DNA of 64,000 nt from an uncultured Alphaproteobacteria bacterium (GCA_937873445.1 CALMWF010000039.1:91481-155480); one strand, 5' to 3'; counted from the stretch's first letter, positions 41,400-50,581 are shown. Notes: generated from the letters alone by a model not told the origin. Program-made: numbers and translations.

Positions 41400-42998
41400 T
41401 CAGCGGCGCTTGAAGTCGAACAGGATTTCACGCGCCGCATTGTGCCCCGGAGCCCCGGTCACGCCGCCGCCGGGATGCGTGCTGGAGCCGCACATGTAGA
41501 GGCTCTTGACGGGGGCGCGATAGTCGGCATGGCCCAGCACCGGCCGGGCCGAATACAGCTGGTCCATGCCCAGTTGCCCGTGGAAAATGTCGCCCGCCAC
41601 CAGGCCGAACTTGCGCTCCAGATCGAGTGGCGAATGGATTTGCCGGGCAATGACCGATTTTTTGAAGCCCGGCGCAAACTTGTCCACCGTGGCGATCATC
41701 ACATCGGCCACCTCCTCGCGCACCGCGTCCCACGACCGGCCATCGGGCAGTTCCGGCGCCACATGCTGGCAGAACAGCGAGGCCACATGCTGGCCCCTGG
41801 GCGCCAGCGTATCATCAAGGGTGGAGGGGATCAGCACCTCGACAATGGGTTCCCGTGACCAGCCGTGCTGGCGGGCGTCCATCCACGCCTTCTCCATATA
41901 GGCCAGGCTCGGTGCCAGGATGATGCCGGCCGTGTGGTGTTCGGCCTTTTCCTTGCCGGGCAGGCAGGTGAAGCTCGGCAGTTCCGACAGCGCCACATTC
42001 ATGCGGAAGGTGCCGGAGCCGGAATGATAGGCCTTGATGCGCTGGCGGAAATCACCGGGAAGCGCCGCCCTGTCCATCAGCCGCTCAAAGGTGAGCTTGG
42101 GGTGAAGATTGGACACCACGGCCCTGGCCTCCAGCCTCTCGCCCGCCTCGGTGACAACACCCGTGGCCTTGCCCTGCTTCACCAGAATTTCAGCCACACC
42201 CGTGCTGAGCCGGATTTCGCCGCCACGGGCTTCCACCGCGCGGGCCATGGCCTGGGTGATGGCCCCCATGCCGCCGATGGCATGGCCCCATACGCCCTTC
42301 CGGCCGTTCACCTCGCCGAAACAGTGGTGCAGCAGCACATAGGCCGAACCCGCCGCATAGGGCGAGGCGAAATTGCCGACCACCCCGTCAAAGCCATAGG
42401 CCGCCTTGATGGGGTCGCTCTCGAACCACTGGTCAAGATAGGCCCCGGCCGAGCGGGTCATGATGTCCAGAAGGTCGCGCTGGCCCTCAAGGCCCAGCTT
42501 GCGCAGCCGGTTGGCCAGCCGGCCGCTGCTGATCAGTTCGGTCACCAGCGGCATCAGGCCCCGGCCCGTCACCACATTGGGCGGTGTTTCCAGCACCATG
42601 GCGCGCAGCGTATCGGCCATGCGGTCCAGCCTGTCGCCATAGGCGTCCAGCGCCTCGGCATCGCGGGCCGAAAATTTCGCCACCTCGGCCCTGGTGCGGC
42701 CCGGCGCCACCTTCAGATAGCGCCCGTCCGGCAGCGGCAGGAAATTGGAAATGCCGCGCTCCACCACCACAAGGCCATGGCGGCCAAGCTCGAGATCGCG
42801 GATCACCCTGGGATTGAGCAGCGACACCGTATAGGCCGCTGCCGAATTGCGGAAACCGGGATGAAATTCCTCGGTGACGGCGGCCCCGCCCACCACATGG
42901 CGCTTTTCCAGAACCGTGACCTTGAGCCCGGCCCCGGCCAGATAGGCCGCCGTGGTGAGGCCGTTATGGCCCCCGCCAATGATAATCACATCCCGCAT
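41400..42998 (-). CDS. FAD-dependent oxidoreductase, PYROXD2/phytoene desaturase-like
   Basis: A 532-residue flavoprotein. The N-terminal FAD motif is RDVIIIGGGHNGLTTAAYLAGAGL, followed by VLEKRHVVGG. A second dinucleotide or substrate region and the C-terminal GSSTHPGGGVTGAPGHNAA are typical of the PYROXD2/CrtI-like family. No carotenoid genes are nearby, so a role in carotenoid synthesis is not supported. The ATG at 42998 is chosen because AGAGGTGG precedes it. The substrate is unknown. Confidence 0.85.
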   Translation of the reverse strand: MRDVIIIGGGHNGLTTAAYLAGAGLKVTVLEKRHVVGGAAVTEEFHPGFRNSAAAYTVSLLNPRVIRDLELGRHGLVVVERGISNFLPLPDGRYLKVAPGRTRAEVAKFSARDAEALDAYGDRLDRMADTLRAMVLETPPNVVTGRGLMPLVTELISSGRLANRLRKLGLEGQRDLLDIMTRSAGAYLDQWFESDPIKAAYGFDGVVGNFASPYAAGSAYVLLHHCFGEVNGRKGVWGHAIGGMGAITQAMARAVEARGGEIRLSTGVAEILVKQGKATGVVTEAGERLEARAVVSNLHPKLTFERLMDRAALPGDFRQRIKAYHSGSGTFRMNVALSELPSFTCLPGKEKAEHHTAGIILAPSLAYMEKAWMDARQHGWSREPIVEVLIPSTLDDTLAPRGQHVASLFCQHVAPELPDGRSWDAVREEVADVMIATVDKFAPGFKKSVIARQIHSPLDLERKFGLVAGDIFHGQLGMDQLYSARPVLGHADYRAPVKSLYMCGSSTHPGGGVTGAPGHNAAREILFDFKRR

Positions 42999-43083
42999 GA
43001 TCCACCTCTGGGCCAAGGGATAAAGCAGGCCGCAGCCATTGCCTAGCTGTGGCGGTGACGCGGGGGTTTTGCCGGGAAAAGAG

Positions 43084-43159
<76 letters not shown>

Positions 43160-43175
43160 ACTCTGTGGAGTGGGC

Positions 43176-43204
43176 CTTATAGGCAAGGGTTTGGGCCTTG
43201 TCCA
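43176..43204 (-). promoter_or_regulatory. Promoter of tRNA-Phe
   Basis: On the minus strand TGGACA (43204-43199) and TATAAG (43181-43176) are separated by exactly 17 bases. The tRNA begins 16 bases further on. This is a convincing sigma-70 type promoter. Confidence 0.7.
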
Positions 43205-43278
43205 GCCCCGGAACAGGGGGTGACACCCGGCGGCCGGGGGCCGGTGGGGCACCCCGTCCGCCATTGCCTGCCCCGCCA

Positions 43279-43318
43279 TATAATCCGTTCACGGATCATC
43301 TATTTCGCAACTGCGAAA
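43279..43318 (+). promoter_or_regulatory. TATAAT element and two palindromes upstream of the symporter operon
   Basis: A perfect TATAAT lies at 43279-43284. It is followed by the palindromes ATCCGT-TC-ACGGAT (43283-43296) and TTTCGCA-AC-TGCGAAA (43303-43318). Their centres are 21 bases apart, two DNA turns. The first overlaps the -10 element. They look like operators for a dimeric regulator, about 130-160 bases before the DUF4212 start. No good -35 was found. Confidence 0.5.
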
Positions 43319-43446
43319 GAGCCGGTCTGTCGCTCCTCCGTTCCACCCAAAGTCCAATTAGGCGGCCTGTGCGGCGGTGTTAGGCTCGATGGTGACTGCC
43401 CGCGTGCGGGCCGGGCGAAGGCTCCTTCGCCCCGAGGGAGAAATGA

Positions 43447-43704
43447 ATGTCCGACGAACAGGGCCGGGCCCATTGGGCCGCTACCCGCAAACTCATGGGC
43501 GTCATGCTGGCGCTCTGGGCGCTGGTGTCGTTTTTCATTCATCTGCCGGTGGCAAGCCTCAACCAGGTGGTGCTGCTCGGCTTCCCGCTGGGCTATTGGC
43601 TGGCGGCACAGGGCTCGCTCATCATCTTCGTGGCGCTGCTGTTCTGGTTTGCCCGGCGCCAGGACGCCATTGACCGCGCCCATGGCTTCGCCGAGGACGA
43701 GTGA
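43447..43704 (+). CDS. DUF4212 protein, small subunit of a sodium:solute symporter
   Basis: An 85-residue membrane protein with two helices (about residues 17-36 and 42-68: VMLALWALVSFFIHLPVASL and PLGYWLAAQGSLIIFVALLFWFA). This is the usual form of the DUF4212 (Na-symport small) family, found directly before VC_2705-type SSS symporters. GGGAG lies 6 bases before the ATG. The stop is 5 bases before the symporter ATG. It probably assembles with the symporter. Confidence 0.9.
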   Translation: MSDEQGRAHWAATRKLMGVMLALWALVSFFIHLPVASLNQVVLLGFPLGYWLAAQGSLIIFVALLFWFARRQDAIDRAHGFAEDE

Positions 43705-43709
43705 TCGCC

Positions 43710-45899
43710 ATGGCCTTCAAGAACGACGGCGGCTTCATCAACAATCTCGGCAAGATCTACGGCATCTACACGGCAGGATTCCTCGCCGTGGTGGCTCTGG
43801 TGGGGCTTCTGGAATTTCTCGGCGTGCCCAACATTGTGCTGGGCTATATCTTCATCGCCTTCACCGTTGCCGTTTATGCCTTCATCGGCATTGTCGCGCG
43901 CACCGGCCAGGTGTCGGAATATTATGTGGCAGGCCGCAAGGTGCCTGCCGTCTATAACGGCATGGCCACAGGGGCGGACTGGATGTCGGCCGCCTCCTTC
44001 GTGGGCATGGCCGGCACCCTCTATGCCCTGGGCTATGACGGGCTGGCCTTCATCCTCGGCTGGACCGGCGGCTTTGTGCTGATGGCGGTGCTGCTGGCGC
44101 CCTACCTGCGCAAGTTCGGCGCCTATACCGTGCCCGACTTTCTGGCCGCCCGCTATGGCGGCACACTGGCCCGGCTGTTCGGCGTGGTGGTGCTCATGTC
44201 GTGCTCCTTCACCTATCTGGTGGCCCAGGTCTATGGCACCGGCCTCATCGCTTCGCGCTTCCTCGGCATTCCCTTTGATATCGCGGTCTATGCGGCGCTG
44301 GCCGGCATTCTCGTCTGCTCCATGCTGGGCGGCATGCGCGCCGTCACCTGGACGCAGGTGGCGCAATACATCGTGCTGGTTGTTGCCTATCTGGTGCCGG
44401 TCGTCATTCTCTCCACCCAGAAATACGGCGTGCCCCTGCCGCAGCTCATGTATGGCCAGGCACTTTCCGACATCACCGCCCGCGAACAGGAGATGCTGCA
44501 GCAGGGCCTGGCCACGGCGACGGATCTCCGGCCCTATCTCACGCCCTTCCTGTCCTATGACCGGGCCAATTTCTTTGCCCTCATTCTCTGCCTCATGGTG
44601 GGAACGGCCTCGCTGCCCCACATTCTCATGCGCTATTTCACCACGCCCTCGGTGCGCGATGCGCGCAAGTCGGTGGCCTGGTCGCTGCTCTTCATCTTCG
44701 CGCTCTATGTCACCGCCCCCTCCTATGCCGCCTTCGCCAAGCTTGAGGTCTATAACAACGTCATCGGCCAGAGCCTTGACCATCTGCCACAATGGGTGAT
44801 CACCTATTCCAACCTCGACCTGGTGAAGATTCACGGTGTGTCGCTGCATCAGCTGGCGGGTGCCGTGGCGGCGGCGGGCCAGGCCCTGGTGACGGGGGCG
44901 GTGGATTGGACCGGCGTGGCCCAGGCGCTGCAGGCCAAGGGCCTCACCGAAGCCCTGGCCGCCTGGGAAGCCCTGTCCGACCCGCTCCGGCAATTTGTTT
45001 TTGACAGCGTGGCCCACAATCCCGCCATCACCGCCCCCGACCTGTTCAGGGATGCCATCAAGGTGGCGGCCACGGCGGCGGGTGATGCCTCCGGCGTCAT
45101 CACCAACCGGTCGCTGACCCTCGACCCCGACGCCATCGTGCTGGCCACACCGGAAATTGCCGGCCTGCCCTATGTCATTGCCGGTCTGGTGGCGGCGGGC
45201 GGCCTGGCGGCGGCCTTGTCCACCGCCGATGGCCTGCTGCTGGCCATCGCCAATGCCCTCTCCCACGACATCTATTACAAGATGGTGGACCCCCAGGCCC
45301 CCACCGCCCGCCGCCTCATCGTGTCGCGCGCCTTTCTGGTGGTGGTGGCCATTCTTGCGGCCTTTGTTGCCTCCACCCATCCGGGCGACATTCTGGCCAT
45401 GGTGTCCTGGGCCTTTTCGCTGGCTGCGGCGGGCCTGTTTCCGGCGCTGGTCATGGGGGTGTGGTGGAAGCGCGCCAACAAATGGGGCGCGGTCTCGGGC
45501 ATGGCAGCGGGCTTGCTGGTCACCCTCTATTATCTCTTCGGCACCCGCTATTACGCCGTCGGCTTCTATGAGCTGTGGTCGGGCCTGTCCGGGGCATCGG
45601 CTGATGACATCCAGAAATACCAGTCTCTGAAGGCGGCCTTCGAAGGCGCAGCCCCCGAACTCAGGGCCGCCGCCTGGACCGCCCTTGATGCCCATGCCCA
45701 GACCATTGCCAACTGGTTCGGCATCAAGAACATATCCTCGGCCATCTTCGGCCTGCCGCTGGGTTTCCTCACCCTTGTGGTGGTCAGCCTGGCCACCCGT
45801 CGGCCATCACCCGCCATGGCCGACTTCATTGACGATGTGCGCCGCCCGCGCGGCAAGGAATTGATGGAAGGAGGCCGGCTGCTGCGCGATCTGCGCTGA
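43710..45899 (+). CDS. Sodium:solute symporter, VC_2705 / acetate-permease-like (large subunit)
   Basis: A 729-residue SSS family transporter, longer than ActP (about 550). The core is present: GRKVPAVYNGMATGADWMSAASFVG, KFGAYTVPDFLAARYGG and GLVAAGGLAAALSTADGLLLAI. About 13 helices are likely. A hydrophilic insert (about residues 345-460) and a C-terminal loop (about 610-670) explain most of the extra length. ATG 43710 is used; GTG at 43701 is possible but overlaps the DUF4212 stop. The family takes up short carboxylates such as acetate, but the substrate here is inferred. Confidence 0.88.
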   Translation: MAFKNDGGFINNLGKIYGIYTAGFLAVVALVGLLEFLGVPNIVLGYIFIAFTVAVYAFIGIVARTGQVSEYYVAGRKVPAVYNGMATGADWMSAASFVGMAGTLYALGYDGLAFILGWTGGFVLMAVLLAPYLRKFGAYTVPDFLAARYGGTLARLFGVVVLMSCSFTYLVAQVYGTGLIASRFLGIPFDIAVYAALAGILVCSMLGGMRAVTWTQVAQYIVLVVAYLVPVVILSTQKYGVPLPQLMYGQALSDITAREQEMLQQGLATATDLRPYLTPFLSYDRANFFALILCLMVGTASLPHILMRYFTTPSVRDARKSVAWSLLFIFALYVTAPSYAAFAKLEVYNNVIGQSLDHLPQWVITYSNLDLVKIHGVSLHQLAGAVAAAGQALVTGAVDWTGVAQALQAKGLTEALAAWEALSDPLRQFVFDSVAHNPAITAPDLFRDAIKVAATAAGDASGVITNRSLTLDPDAIVLATPEIAGLPYVIAGLVAAGGLAAALSTADGLLLAIANALSHDIYYKMVDPQAPTARRLIVSRAFLVVVAILAAFVASTHPGDILAMVSWAFSLAAAGLFPALVMGVWWKRANKWGAVSGMAAGLLVTLYYLFGTRYYAVGFYELWSGLSGASADDIQKYQSLKAAFEGAAPELRAAAWTALDAHAQTIANWFGIKNISSAIFGLPLGFLTLVVVSLATRRPSPAMADFIDDVRRPRGKELMEGGRLLRDLR

Positions 45900-45919
45900 G
45901 TGCAGCACCGGACAATGTC

Positions 45920-48046
45920 ATGAAACCCGGTCTTGCCCCCTCCACCTCGGCCACGCCGCTGCGCTCGCTCACGGCGGTGGTCATCGACACCGAAACCACC
46001 TCGCTCGACGTGAAGAAAGGCCGCATCATCGAAGTCGGTGCGGCAGCCCTGGTCAATGGCGCCTGTGACGACGGCTGCATTTTTTCCGAACTGGTCAACC
46101 CCGGCGAGAAGGTGCCGGTGGAATCCACCGCCATTCACGGCATCACCACCGGCGAGGTCATGAAGGCCGACGACTTCGCCACCGTCATCCGGCGCTATCA
46201 GGCCTTTGCCGGCGAGCATGTCACCCTTGGCTATTCCCTGGGTTACGATCTCGGCATGCTGAAGCAGGAGCACGAGCGGGCCGGTCTGGTCTGGAAGGCG
46301 CCGCGCTCGCTCGACGTGCGTGATCTGGTGCGCCTGCTCAATCCCACCTTGCCCGACTTTTCGCTGGAATCCATCGCCGCCTGGCTCGACCTTCCGCTGG
46401 GCGCGCGCCACCGGGCCCTGGCCGATGCCCGGCTGACGGCGGAAATCTATCTCAAGCTTCTGCCGCGCCTGCGCGAGCGCTCCATCCGCACCCTGGCCGA
46501 GGCCGAAGACGCCTGCCGCAAACTTGCCGACATGCAGCGCGAACAGGCCTCCATCGGATGGCAGGACGTGGTCCGGCCCCAATCGGTCAACGCCATGCAG
46601 ATGGGCGTTCTGGCCCGCGTGGATTCCTATCCCTATCGCCATCGCGCCGAGGACGTGATGTCGAAACCGCCCATCTTCGCCGATCCGGCCATGACGGTGC
46701 GCGATGCGCTGACCATGATTGCCGAGCGCAGGATCAGCTCGGTGTTTCTGGAACGCGCCAAGCCCGATGCGCCGCACGGCATTGTCACCGAGCGCGACAT
46801 TCTCCGCGCCATCGCCAAGGAGGGCGAAAAGGCCTTCTGGAAACCGATTTCCGCCATTGCCACCTTTCCGCTTTCCACTGTCACGGAAACCGATTTTCTC
46901 TACGTCGCCTTTGGCCGCATGCAGCGCAAGCGCTACCGCCACATGGGCGTGGTCAATGTGGCAGGCGATCTGGTGGGGGCGCTGACCCAGCGCGACCTGA
47001 TGCGCCTTCGGGGCGATGAGGCGGTGGCCCTGTCGGATGCCCTTGATGAGGCAGTGGGGGTCAATGAACTTGCCGCCGTGTGGCGCAAGCTGGCCGATGC
47101 CGCCCGCGCCCTGGTGGAGGAGGGCGTGGGGGCGCGTGATGTGGCGGGCATCATCTCGTCGGAATTGTGCAGCCTCACCGCCCATGCCGCGCGCATGGCC
47201 GAACAGGAGGTGGCGGCAACCCGGCCAAGGCCGGAAGCGCTGCGCTATGCCGTCATGGTGCTGGGCTCAGGCGGTCGCGGCGAAAGCCTGCTGGCCCTCG
47301 ATCAGGACAACGCCATCATCTTCGATGCGCCGGACGAGGAGGCGGCCGAGGCCTGGCTGGAAAAGGTCGCCCTCCGCATGAACGCCATCCTCGATGAGGT
47401 GGGGGTGCCCTTCTGCAAGGGCGGCGTCATGGCCGGCAACAGGGCCTGGCGCAAGACCTCCGCCGACTGGCGCCGGCAGGTGGCCTCCTGGCTTGCCAAG
47501 GCCAACCCCAAGGACCTTCTCCATTCCGACATCTTCTTTGATGCCGTGCCGGTGCATGGTGACCGGCTGCTGGCCGATGACCTGATGCAGTCGGCCCTGT
47601 CGGTGGCGTCCCACACCGCCTCCTTCACCCAGCTCATGGGCGTGCAGGCCGCCCAGGCCGAGGGCCTCATCGGCTGGTTCGGCAGGCTCGCCACCGATGA
47701 GGATGGCCGCATGGACCTGAAGAAGAACGGCATCCTGCCGATCTTTGCCACCGCCCGGGTGCTGGCACTCCGCCATGGTCTGGCGCAGCGCTCCACCCTG
47801 TTCCGGCTGGAAGCCTTGCGCGGCCGCAGCGATGTGCCCGAGCGCCAGCTTAACGCGGTGATTGAAGCCCATGAGGTGTTGCTGGGGGCAATCCTGCGCC
47901 AGCAGCTTGCCGACATTGCCAAGGGCGTGCCGCCCTCCAACCGGGTTGATCCCGCACCGCTGCCCCGACTCGACCGCGACCGGCTGAAATGGGCGCTGGA
48001 ACAATTGCCCTCGGTCAGTGACCTGCTCGGTGTCCCCGCCGTCTAG
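45920..48046 (+). CDS. Fusion of DEDDh exonuclease, CBS pair and DUF294 nucleotidyltransferase
   Basis: A 708-residue protein with three modules. Residues about 15-190 are a DnaQ-like 3'-5' exonuclease: VVIDTETTSLD, YSLGYDLGML and HRALADARLTAEI supply the DEDDh residues. Residues about 243-365 are two CBS motifs (VMSKPPIFADPAMTVRDAL and HMGVVNVAGDLVG). From about 446 the DUF294 putative nucleotidyltransferase reads MVLGSGGRGESLLALDQDN, followed by DUF294_C. In Pseudomonas these are separate genes beside an SSS acetate symporter. Here they are one frame, 20 bases after the symporter, so a role in that system is likely. CBS domains suggest adenine-nucleotide sensing. Confidence 0.88.
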   Translation: MKPGLAPSTSATPLRSLTAVVIDTETTSLDVKKGRIIEVGAAALVNGACDDGCIFSELVNPGEKVPVESTAIHGITTGEVMKADDFATVIRRYQAFAGEHVTLGYSLGYDLGMLKQEHERAGLVWKAPRSLDVRDLVRLLNPTLPDFSLESIAAWLDLPLGARHRALADARLTAEIYLKLLPRLRERSIRTLAEAEDACRKLADMQREQASIGWQDVVRPQSVNAMQMGVLARVDSYPYRHRAEDVMSKPPIFADPAMTVRDALTMIAERRISSVFLERAKPDAPHGIVTERDILRAIAKEGEKAFWKPISAIATFPLSTVTETDFLYVAFGRMQRKRYRHMGVVNVAGDLVGALTQRDLMRLRGDEAVALSDALDEAVGVNELAAVWRKLADAARALVEEGVGARDVAGIISSELCSLTAHAARMAEQEVAATRPRPEALRYAVMVLGSGGRGESLLALDQDNAIIFDAPDEEAAEAWLEKVALRMNAILDEVGVPFCKGGVMAGNRAWRKTSADWRRQVASWLAKANPKDLLHSDIFFDAVPVHGDRLLADDLMQSALSVASHTASFTQLMGVQAAQAEGLIGWFGRLATDEDGRMDLKKNGILPIFATARVLALRHGLAQRSTLFRLEALRGRSDVPERQLNAVIEAHEVLLGAILRQQLADIAKGVPPSNRVDPAPLPRLDRDRLKWALEQLPSVSDLLGVPAV

Positions 48047-48087
48047 AGGGCAAGCCGCAACAGGGCCAGGCTCCTGAAAGCCGGCAT

Positions 48088-48285
48088 CTACTCACCTTCA
48101 GGGGCTGCCGTTTCGTCGCCGGGCTGGCCCGCCTCTGCCGCCGGAATGGCATAGGAGCCACCCAGCCAGCGGCCCAGGTCAATCGCCTTGCAGCGCCCGG
48201 AGCAGAAGGGAAAGTCCTTCTGCGAGGCGGGCTTCTTGCAGATGGGGCAGATGCGCCGGGGCCGCAGGGGCGTGGGCTCGGCCAT
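48088..48285 (-). CDS. yacG: DNA gyrase inhibitor YacG
   Basis: A 65-residue zinc protein. The four cysteines are CPIC and CSGRC (residues about 13-32). It ends with an acidic tail. E. coli YacG binds GyrB and inhibits supercoiling. It follows maf by 3 bases on the same strand, a frequent alphaproteobacterial pair. Confidence 0.92.
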   Translation of the reverse strand: MAEPTPLRPRRICPICKKPASQKDFPFCSGRCKAIDLGRWLGGSYAIPAAEAGQPGDETAAPEGE

Positions 48286-48288
48286 GGC

Positions 48289-48927
48289 TCACACCATTTC
48301 AGACGGGGTGGTCAGCCAGGTGTGATAGACCGGAAAACCAGCCCCCTGCAGCAGCGCCACGGTTTCCTGCAAGGGCAGGCCGACAACGCCGGAGTGTGAA
48401 CCCGCCAGATAGCGCACAAAGGCCTCAGCCCGGCCCTGAATGGCATAGCCCCCCGCCTTGCCGCGCCATTCATTGCTGGCCAGATAGCTGTCCACATCCT
48501 CGCGCGAAAGGCGCTTGAAGCGCACCTTGGTTTCCACGCAGCGGGTAATGGCCTTGCCGGAGGGCGGAATGAGACAGAGGGTGGAATAAACCCAGTGCGA
48601 CCGGCCCGACAGTAGGTTCAGGCAGTCTGCCGCCTGCTCATAGGTTTCGGCCTTGGGCAGGATGCGCCGGCCCAGCCCCACCACCGTGTCGGCGGCCAGA
48701 ACAAAGGCATGCGGCCCCAGCGCCACCACTTCCGGCGCGGTTCTGGCCTTCTCGGCCTTGGCCTTGGCCAGGCGGATGGACAGCCGCCGCGGCGTCTCGC
48801 GCTTGAGCGGCGTTTCATCAATGTCGGCGGGGTTGAGCAGGTCGGGCGACAGGCCCACCCGGTCAAGCAGGGTAAGCCGCCTCGGCGAGGCGCTGGCCAG
48901 AACCAGTCGGGCGCGGGTGTCGCTCAC
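48289..48927 (-). CDS. maf: Maf-type nucleoside triphosphate pyrophosphatase
   Basis: A 212-residue enzyme that hydrolyses modified or non-canonical nucleotides (dTTP, UTP or m7GTP type). LVLASASPRRLTLLDRVGL is the Maf signature near the N-terminus. DTVVGLGRRI and AGGYAIQGRAEAFV are the other conserved parts. The exact substrate group cannot be assigned by eye. It follows infA by 12 bases and precedes yacG. Confidence 0.94.
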   Translation of the reverse strand: MSDTRARLVLASASPRRLTLLDRVGLSPDLLNPADIDETPLKRETPRRLSIRLAKAKAEKARTAPEVVALGPHAFVLAADTVVGLGRRILPKAETYEQAADCLNLLSGRSHWVYSTLCLIPPSGKAITRCVETKVRFKRLSREDVDSYLASNEWRGKAGGYAIQGRAEAFVRYLAGSHSGVVGLPLQETVALLQGAGFPVYHTWLTTPSEMV

Positions 48928-48939
48928 CGGGCCACGGTC

Positions 48940-49158
48940 CTACTTGAAACGATAATTGATGCGGCCCTTGGTCAGGTCATAGGGCGTCATTTCCACCATC
49001 ACCCGGTCACCGGCCAGAACCCGGATGCGGTTCTTGCGCATCTTGCCCGCAGTGTGGGCGATGATCTCGTGACTGTTGTCCAGTTTCACCCGGAACGTCG
49101 CATTGGGCAGCAGTTCCGACACTGTGCCCTCAAATTCCAGCAGTTCTTCCTTCGCCAT
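48940..49158 (-). CDS. infA: Translation initiation factor IF-1
   Basis: A 72-residue OB-fold protein with the standard alphaproteobacterial sequence ([42 protein letters not shown]). It blocks the ribosomal A site at initiation. It lies between a phosphatase gene and maf. Confidence 0.98.
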   Translation of the reverse strand: MAKEELLEFEGTVSELLPNATFRVKLDNSHEIIAHTAGKMRKNRIRVLAGDRVMVEMTPYDLTKGRINYRFK

Positions 49159-49231
49159 AGGCTCTCCTCAACGTGGCGGCTGTTCCAATGGACCCGTTCC
49201 GGCGGAAATTCAAGCCCCGCCGCAGGGGGGG

Positions 49232-49675
49232 TCAGACCCCGCGGGCCTGCTCGCGCGGAAAGCGCGACAGGATCTTGCGGGCCAGCCCGTCGCGCACCAT
49301 CCGGTAGGCGTCAAGAATGTGCTCGCGCGAGCCGGTGGTGGCCGAGGGGTCCAGTGTCGGCCAGTATTCAATGTCAATCGCCATGGTCCGGGTCAGCTCC
49401 ACCGCCCGGTGCTGGGCTTCGGGCGACAGCGACACCACCACATCGAAACTCATGTCCTCCAGATCCTCGATGAGGTGGGGGCGGTGGCCGAACAGATCAA
49501 TGCCGATTTCCTCCATCACCACGCCCACAAAGGGGTCGGGGTTGGTGGGGCGGATGCCGGCGGAGGCCACGTAGACCCGGTGCCCGTAATAGTGGTGCAT
49601 GAGAGCCGCCGCCATGGGCGAGCGGATCACATTATGGGTGCACACAAACAATATGGCGCTGGGAAGCTGGCCCAC
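49232..49675 (-). CDS. Low-molecular-weight phosphotyrosine-phosphatase-like protein
   Basis: A 147-residue protein with P-loop CTHNVIRSPM, the C-x5-R-S signature of LMW-PTPase and arsenate-reductase-like enzymes, starting at about residue 12. The C-terminal YWPTLDPSA holds the general-acid Asp. The start is GTG at 49675, with GGGGGTGA just upstream and the UPF0262 stop 6 bases before. The family is a fixed neighbour of infA in many Hyphomicrobiales. It may be a tyrosine phosphatase or a structurally related reductase. Confidence 0.88.
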   Translation of the reverse strand: MGQLPSAILFVCTHNVIRSPMAAALMHHYYGHRVYVASAGIRPTNPDPFVGVVMEEIGIDLFGHRPHLIEDLEDMSFDVVVSLSPEAQHRAVELTRTMAIDIEYWPTLDPSATTGSREHILDAYRMVRDGLARKILSRFPREQARGV

Positions 49676-49681
49676 GGGGGT

Positions 49682-50164
49682 TCACCCCCGCCAGTGCAGC
49701 ACACAGACCAGCGTGAACAGGCGCCGGGCGGTGTTGAAGTCCATGTCCACCTTGCCCTCCAGCCGCTCCTGCAACAGGGTGGACCCTTCATTGTGCAGGC
49801 CGCGCCGCGCCATGTCGATGGTTTCGATCTGCGCCGGGGTCGACAGCTTGATGGCGCTGTAATAACTCTCGCACACCATGAAATAGTCCTTCACGATGCG
49901 GCGAAAGGGCGACATGGACAGGCCGATCAGGCTGATGCGCTCCTCGCGCTCGTTCTGGATGTCGAGCAGCAGGCGGCCATCGGCGGTGGACAGGATCAGC
50001 CGGTAGGGGCCGGGCACATCGGGCAACAGCTTGAAGGTGTTTTCCTCCAGCAGATCGTAGATCGCCACCCGCCGCTCGTGGTCGGCCTCGGCCGAGGTGC
50101 CGCAGCCGATGCTCTCATGCAGCTCAATGGCGATCAGGCGCTCGGGACTGGGCGGATGCTGCAT
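49682..50164 (-). CDS. UPF0262 family protein
   Basis: A 160-residue cytosolic protein of unknown function. The family sequence is recognised in HPPSPERLIAIELHESIG at the start and FRRIVKDYFMVCESYYSAI. GLHNEGSTLLQERL and FNTARRLFTLVCVLHWRG close it. ATG at 50164 is used; GTG at 50167 would follow the DUF2948 stop directly. It sits between DUF2948 and the phosphatase gene. Confidence 0.87.
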   Translation of the reverse strand: MQHPPSPERLIAIELHESIGCGTSAEADHERRVAIYDLLEENTFKLLPDVPGPYRLILSTADGRLLLDIQNEREERISLIGLSMSPFRRIVKDYFMVCESYYSAIKLSTPAQIETIDMARRGLHNEGSTLLQERLEGKVDMDFNTARRLFTLVCVLHWRG

Positions 50165-50167
50165 CAC

Positions 50168-50581
50168 TCAGACCCCGTGGTCGGGGGTGCGGCCCGCCCC
50201 CCAAACCCCGCCCAGATCCTTGAGCAGGCAGTCGAGATATTCCACCTCAAGCCGCAGCGCCGCACCATTGGCAAAGGTCAGCGTCACCACGCCGGCGGGC
50301 GCATCGGTGTCGGCAAAGCTGATGCTCATGAGGGACAGGATGACATCCGGGTCCGACTGTTTCAGCCCGTGGCGCTTCACCGCCAGAACATTCTCGAAAT
50401 GCAGGCCGGTGCGGTGGCGCTCGCGGGCGGGCTGGGCCTCCCAGGCAAAGCGGTTGGCCACCAGCGCAAACTGCCGGGTCTTCTGCACATAGCGGATGTC
50501 AGCGAGCCGGATCAGCGCATCCTGCATCTGCGCCGAGATCACCTCAAGATCGTCCCTGTCGCGCGCCGCCAGCTTCAGCAT
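50168..50581 (-). CDS. DUF2948 family protein
   Basis: A 137-residue protein of unknown function starting MLKLAARDRDDLEVISAQMQDALI, the standard DUF2948 opening. It ends in EVEYLDCLLKDLGG with a short tail. It lies directly after murA (the stop of murA is 2 bases upstream), so it is surely cotranscribed. The upstream frame extension overlaps murA and is excluded. Confidence 0.87.
   Translation of the reverse strand: MLKLAARDRDDLEVISAQMQDALIRLADIRYVQKTRQFALVANRFAWEAQPARERHRTGLHFENVLAVKRHGLKQSDPDVILSLMSISFADTDAPAGVVTLTFANGAALRLEVEYLDCLLKDLGGVWGAGRTPDHGV

Noticed and set aside
43250..43267. Sigma-54-like GGCAC and TTGC near the symporter operon
   Set aside because: The distance between the two elements is 11 bases rather than 5.
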